From: Excoecaria cochinchinensis
Lineage: Eukaryota; Streptophyta; Magnoliopsida; Malpighiales; Euphorbiaceae
Reading direction: 5' to 3'
DNA length: 64,000 nucleotides
NCBI GenBank assembly: GCA_947683425.1
Contig: CANTUQ010000159.1
Span: 6,400,001-6,464,000 of the forward strand
Shown: one piece after another, positions 59,154-64,000 of the stretch
Position numbering within the stretch: position 1 is the first letter of the stretch
Layout: the number at the start of each line of letters is the position of its first letter
Notes under the pieces: model-generated
The model's database searches: none
What the model saw: the letters and a program-made list of their open reading frames with translations, nothing else
Told to the model about the DNA's origin: nothing
Program-made: the position numbers and the translations under genes

Positions 59154-60450
59154 CTACGTCCTACTGCTACTCTCGCCAGCCAAATGCTTGAGTTGTGGTG
59201 TTCTGTTGTCAGACTCTGGACTAAGTATCCACCTCTTATACTCACTGGTAGAAATCACAGAATGAGTCCCAAGAGAAGGTATGACAGTCTTCGCCGGCAG
59301 GCGGCCCCATAACTCGTGGTAGCGGGAAACAAAAGCAGCAGAAAGATTCCCTCCTTGGAAGGATACGGGGACTTTCACCACATCTTGATTTATCCCGAGT
59401 TGACGAGTACACCGGGCAGCAACATAAAAAGTAGCTCGACGAAGCCCGCATAGGGGAACGCATCCTGAAGGTCCGTCGATGACTGTGTGAGGTAAGGGAA
59501 GCCAAGCATGAGTGAAACTAATGCCCTCATCTGCTATCTCACTGAGTCTAGCAATACCATCGTCAGGAGTGGCAAATGAATATAGTCATTGACGTGGGAG
59601 GAAATGTCTTGGCGAGTATTGAGGGATGACTCGAGGAGGAGGATCCGACAGCAAGTTCAGCTTCTCCTGCAGCCAAATTTAAAAAAAAAAAGAGAAACGA
59701 AAATCTAAAAAAAAACCGCTGGAGTAAGTTGGGTTTACTTCAGGAAAAAGTTAGGCACTGGGTTGTGTGAAAATCCGAAAGGACGCACCTCCTGTTAAGA
59801 AAAGCTAGTGTGAAAATCCATAAGGGACGCACTACCTTTTAAAATAATGACGTACCTGGAGTAATAAGGGGCTCCCAGTAGGCAAAGCAGTGGATCCAGA
59901 GCAGACGGAGTCCAAGCCCAGAATGGTCTCAGCTAAGATGAGGGGAAAAGGGTTCAGTCCACGATGAAAACCATCCGAAACCTTGAACAGGCGAAGATCA
60001 CCAAGCAAATCCTCTGAGGTTACGGACAAGAATCTCATCATGCAGAATAAAAATACAATGCTTGCTCGATATGTGGGGACATCAGAGAATCTGTCCAAAG
60101 CCTCAATCAGCGATTCCAAGGAAAATGAAGAGTCCAGTGGGACTAGCCGAGCAGCTTCGGGGGGAGTTGTGCCAAGAGAGAGGGCAATGTCCTGGGCTTG
60201 AATCAGACTGCAGCTAGGAATGCAGGGTAGCGCATTGGGAGAATACCATGTTGCAGTGATTACAGCGAATTCTTCAGGCAAGGGGCAAAGTTCTTGATAA
60301 GTAAATTTGAAGACATGAAAGTGGGGGTTCCAGCAGTGAGCTGCAGCCGAGAGGAGGTTGTGGTCTATTTTGACCCTGCGTAAGAATTTCAGCCGGACAG
60401 TGGGGTGAGAGCACTGTATTCCCAAGTGTGTGTATCATCTAGAATGCAGT
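59154..60450 (-). pseudogene. Antisense plant mobile domain gene of element T, splice acceptor mutated
   Basis: The minus-strand exon 1 starts near 60450 (MTPPSF, then a one-base deletion and a frame change). It is open from 60425: LKFLRRVKIDHNLL, HFHVFKFTYQELCPLPEEF, LIEALDRFSDVPTYRASI, LAETILGLDSVCSGS to LLLQ at 59856. The intron runs 59855-59679 with donor GTACGT, but the acceptor reads AA instead of AG. Exon 2 (59678-59154) is exactly 175 codons, as in N: IWLQEKLNLLSD, a TGA after FLPRQ, GCVPLCGLRRATFY, YHELWGRLPAKTVIPS. The PMD assignment is by similarity to the other copies and to my memory of the family. Confidence 0.78.
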
Positions 60451-60555
60451 ACATCATTTGAAAGAGGGAGGAGTCATTCTTGAATGTTAAAAATTAGAAA
60501 AAGCAAGCAAGAAATGATGAAGAAGTCGAAAATCTTAAGAAAATGGTGGAATTTG

Positions 60556-60775
60556 AAGGAAAGCTCCACAGACGGCCTGCCCGCTCCTCATCACAAACGG
60601 CCTGACCGTACCTCGATGACACCTGGCAGAATGCATGCATCATCATTACATTTGTTACGAGCATTTATGGCACATTAAGTGCAGGAATCTGGAGCGACAG
60701 ACGGTCAGCCCGTCGCTCGTTCCTGAAGACGGCTAGCCCGTCGGCCACAAAAATTATATAAGGGGCTATAACTGA
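60556..60775 (+). promoter_or_regulatory. Internal promoter of ORF3 in element T
   Basis: GCTCCACAGACGGCCTGCCC (about 60565) is the reverse complement of the GGGCAGG..TCGTCTGTGGAGC block of LTR P. Further CGGCCTGACCG, GACGGTCAGCCCGTCG and ACGGCTAGCCCGTCGG follow, then a TATA box TATATAAGG at 60755-60763. The PMD gene lies upstream in divergent orientation. Confidence 0.65.
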
Positions 60776-60958
60776 CAGGGTAGCAGTTTCTTTTCCTTTT
60801 CTTCTCTTCTTAACCAACGGTTTTTGCAGTTTTTTGGCTTTTTCTCTCTTATTTCTTCACTTTTTTGCATTTTTATTTACATTTTCGTGATCGTCGTGTT
60901 GCCGCGCATCTACCAAAATTTTCCTTTTTATCCAGTTTCCGTTTTCTGCACACTACAG

Positions 60959-61617
60959 GTTGGTAAATAATTTTTTTATTTATTTCTACTTCTTTTAGTT
61001 TTTATAAACAACAAATAAGTTATAATGCGTTATTCGTTCACTTTTATAATGCCTAAATGCTGCTTGTTCTTTATTTGATTATTATTTTGCATGTTTCTGT
61101 ATACATACATTGCTTTAATAGTCATTTTTAATATGATTGTTAGCCAGTTTTGCATGAATGTTGGATTGCACTGTTGACTAGATTAAGTGCACTATTGACT
61201 AGATTAAGATTAGTTAAATTTGAATCTTTTGGATAAGGCAAGATCTTTAAATGAACTAGATATGATTAGCGGTTAATTATAATATGCCCGGAATAGGATT
61301 TTTACATGCTTAGCTCTAAAACATTTGAAGATAGATGTTTATGCTTTGGTTGGGGCCTGAGGCCTGTGCTTTTGTTTTTTACGCAGGAGGTTGGGCACAC
61401 CCTTGCCTGGGTGTTGCACAAATTATTGTTTTTTTTTAATTAATTGATCTAATCTGACTCTAATTTGACTTTGTTATTTCGTTTTTTATGCCCAAAGGGA
61501 CTTGAAATCTATCCCACGCAAGTTTTCTCGCCTCCTTATCAAGGGGATGGGACATGTTCCTATCGGGATACAATTTGTTTTATAACTAATTATGTTTTTT
61601 ATTTATTATTATTTCAG
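60959..61617 (+). other. Leader intron of ORF3 in element T
   Basis: Donor CTACAG|GTTGGTAAATAA and acceptor TTATTATTTCAG end one base before the ORF3 ATG (61619). One copy of the GGGCACACCCTTGCC unit lies at about 61380-61420. Confidence 0.6.
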
Positions 61618-61658
61618 GATGCCTCCTCTTCGACGTGTTCCGTAGGGTTAGCCTGAGC
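61618..61658 (+). pseudogene. ORF3 start of element T, cut by LTR H
   Basis: The plus strand reads MPPLRRVP, a TAG, G, a TAG, then PE. This matches MPPRRRVPHGQDEP of N. The rest is replaced by LTR H. Confidence 0.7.
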
Positions 61659-64000
61659 TGTAACACCCCCACCGTCACCCCCGTTGGAAGGACGCCGACG
61701 GGCGCGCTACCCGACGCTCACTCACACAGATATGCACATGCACAACGCGGAAGCATACATTCATACATAACATACATACGAAAATACGAGTTAATTAAAA
61801 GCTTTACTTAACTTTCGGGCATAGACTGATCATGCAATAACTCACACGCACGCAGGCATTAAGCGGAACCATAAAGCGAATGATAAAACAAAGGAATAAC
61901 TTAACCTAAAAACATACTAACGTTTACATTTCCCAAAAGTAATCTCAAGATTCTTACATATAATTGCATATATACAATAATACAGAAATACAAAAACTGA
62001 AGTACAGAAGCTGAACAAAATACAAAACTTCTAACTCCTACGTGGCCGACCTTGCAGATGCGCGACTCGAACAGAACCAAACCTGCCACCTGCACGAAAA
62101 GGAAATACGTGCTAAGCGATAAACGCTTAGTGGGGAGAACACACAACAGTATGAGCGGCCATTCACAATGGTCGCCAAGGCATATCACACTCACAATGGC
62201 TAATGCGAACATTCATAACACATATATAATTAGGCTTGCATAGAAAGGCATTAATTCGAAAACTCACAACCATAACCATATACTTACGTTGAGAATAGGC
62301 CAAAACAGACATAATACAATACCCGATACAAGTATCATCATGCAGAACTACATACAATATCACATGCACAAACCTACAATGGTATCAAATATCGGCATCT
62401 TACCAAGAAAAGTCACATGAGGTCTCCACATGCAATTGTCATATCCAAGTACCCATGTATGAACTGACAACCCAATCAAATGCGACACAATTACCATATG
62501 ATAACGCACCCAACTATCATGTTAAGAATACTAGATGCCTAACATACTTTGACATGCCATACACACACTAGCCAAAATCCAAGGGACGACATCCAAAGCA
62601 CCACATTACCGCTGCGCAACTCTGATATACAAAATATCATGCCGAAAACACTCTAATAGCGTAGACCAAAGACATAATCACGTAACATCACATTCATATC
62701 ATCACCATGCAGAAAGTTCAGTTAAATCTTACATACTTACAGCCACAACTGCTTCGGTTCACATGCTTATATATAACAAAACCATGCTTGAGTCATATAC
62801 ATAAATACATTAGTCGAATCACATTCAAAGCATTCTGAAACTTATAACACAACACATGACAAGTACGGATAATGGTGTTAGATATCCAATCATGCTTACA
62901 ATATAAATAGCATACATTCCGAAGCTCAAATCCACGTTCATATACATATAAAATGATTCCTCAAATCATTACTATGCTCATACGGGTGTCACATTCTTAT
63001 AGTTATTTCAAAGTAAAACAAACCAACAAAGTACCTGCTGACTCACAATAGTGGATAACGAGTGCACAAATAGTACCTTACGGGTACAAATCGGCCAAAG
63101 GGTACCTTACGGGTACGAATCGAAAACCATTTTATTTTGTCACAATAGAAACATTTTCCTGAGGGGGATCTTAAACAAGATCCAAACACATTAAAAAGGA
63201 TCGCGAGGATCCGCACACATAAAGGGTTCACGAGGAACCAAACAGGGGACCTGATCAGGGTCCAAACGTCCACAGGGCTGCAGCCACCAAAATTCTATTA
63301 GGCATGCCTAACTATCCACTAGACTGACTCTCGTAGGTCATGCATAAAACAATTCACGTTTCGAATCGCACAACGCATAAATATATATACATCATGCATA
63401 AACCAGAGTACGATAAACACATAAATATGCTCATAAAGTCGGTCATATATCATACAAATCCTATTCCAAAACATAATACAGTCAACACACTTTAACATTA
63501 AACAATTTTCTAAAGCATGTCAAAAATCAGGTATGGAAGCACTACCATGCCAATGATTAATAACGCATAATCTTAGTCGTGGAATGATACAATATACTCT
63601 TAAGCATGGCAGATTATTCTTAGAGGAGGATCTGATCAAGGATATGCATAACATATTTTACATTTTAATATGACATGCTCGGGACTAAACAATCAAAAAG
63701 TTAGCCTTCATAATTCCTTCGCATTCAAAAAATGACAGGCAATACAAATCACAACAATAAGCATATATAAATCCAAACCATACAGTTGAAATCCCACAAT
63801 CATTTAACCGGATCACTATAATCCAACACTTATTCCAAAATAAATACCACATGTAACTTATCATGGATAACATATTCTTAATCACAAATAAATTAGGATA
63901 ACCATTCATATAAGCAAGGTAATATAGCACACAGTAGGGGAAAAAGCCATAAAACATTCGAAAGTCATTTTATAAGAAAACTAGTCACTTGGGAAACAAG
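61659..64000 (-). mobile_element. LTR H, incomplete at the window end
   Basis: The left end TGTAACACCCCC is the minus-strand LTR end. The next bases (CCCCCGTTGGAAGGACGCC) mirror the K LTR end CCTTCCAACGGGG. On the minus strand it has the GCACG..CGTGC and AAGCG hairpins at 62092-62130, stem-loop words GGATCTTAAACAAGATCC (about 63166) and GGACCTGATCAGGGTCC (63247-63263), and the palindrome TTAGGCATGCCTAA at 63298-63311. It is closest to LTRs D and B. No gene. Confidence 0.7.

Overview
The window is plant nuclear DNA, most likely from a eudicot, and as far as I can see it consists only of transposable elements. No host gene, rRNA or conventional tRNA gene was recognised. The evidence is a dense nest of LTR retrotransposons with plant-specific features: Tat/Ogre-type Ty3/gypsy polyproteins with a second RNase H, a G-patch and an antisense plant-mobile-domain ORF; gag-only (TR-GAG type) elements with 2.5-3.8 kb LTRs and an initiator-Met primer site; and one Copia element. 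Nonsense codons are mostly CAG/CAA to TAG/TAA, CGA to TGA and TGG to TGA/TAG, the pattern left by deamination of methylated cytosines.

Layout. 1-6395: 3' end of a gag-only element (gag tail, polypurine tract, LTR A) with solo LTR B nested in LTR A. 6420-7625: Tat protease-RT fragment (+), cut by a minus-strand Copia element (LTR 7626-9160, body to 12756). Its gag is cut by LTR C (12757 to about 14150), followed by a SINE-like piece and LTR D (14297-16833). 16834-17227: fragment of an antisense plant-mobile-domain ORF (PMD). 17300-21274: Tat LTR R with AAT arrays and GC hairpins. 21275-23436: PMD and integrase end of Tat element MO.

23437-49839 is one complete Tat/Ogre-like element (N, minus strand) inserted in the MO integrase gene. 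Read on its own strand it has a 5' LTR (48367-49839, promoter deleted), gag, protease/G-patch, RT, RNase H, integrase, an antisense spliced PMD gene (37418-38731), an internal divergent promoter that resembles the LTR U3, a sense ORF3 of Athila-ORF1 type (35567-33382) with a leader intron, a 3' UTR with eight 73-bp repeats, a polypurine tract and a 3' LTR (23437-25620). Nested inside N are a very young gag-only element K (26523-33046, TSD TTAAG) and solo LTR Q (40058-42074).

49840-53395 is the rest of MO (integrase start, a long intact RT-RNase H frame, protease). At 53400-53475 it meets an inverted Tat copy T (+), which runs RNase H, solo LTR E (53936-57603), integrase, antisense PMD, internal promoter and ORF3 start. 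ORF3 is cut at 61659 by LTR H, which runs out of the window.

Two things deserve most attention. First, the gag-only-type LTRs share a module of hairpins whose arms change together between copies. Second, the Tat family carries an antisense, intron-containing PMD gene and a sense ORF3 that diverge from an internal copy of the LTR promoter. Assignments rest on reading motifs and on comparing copies inside the window; no database search was possible.
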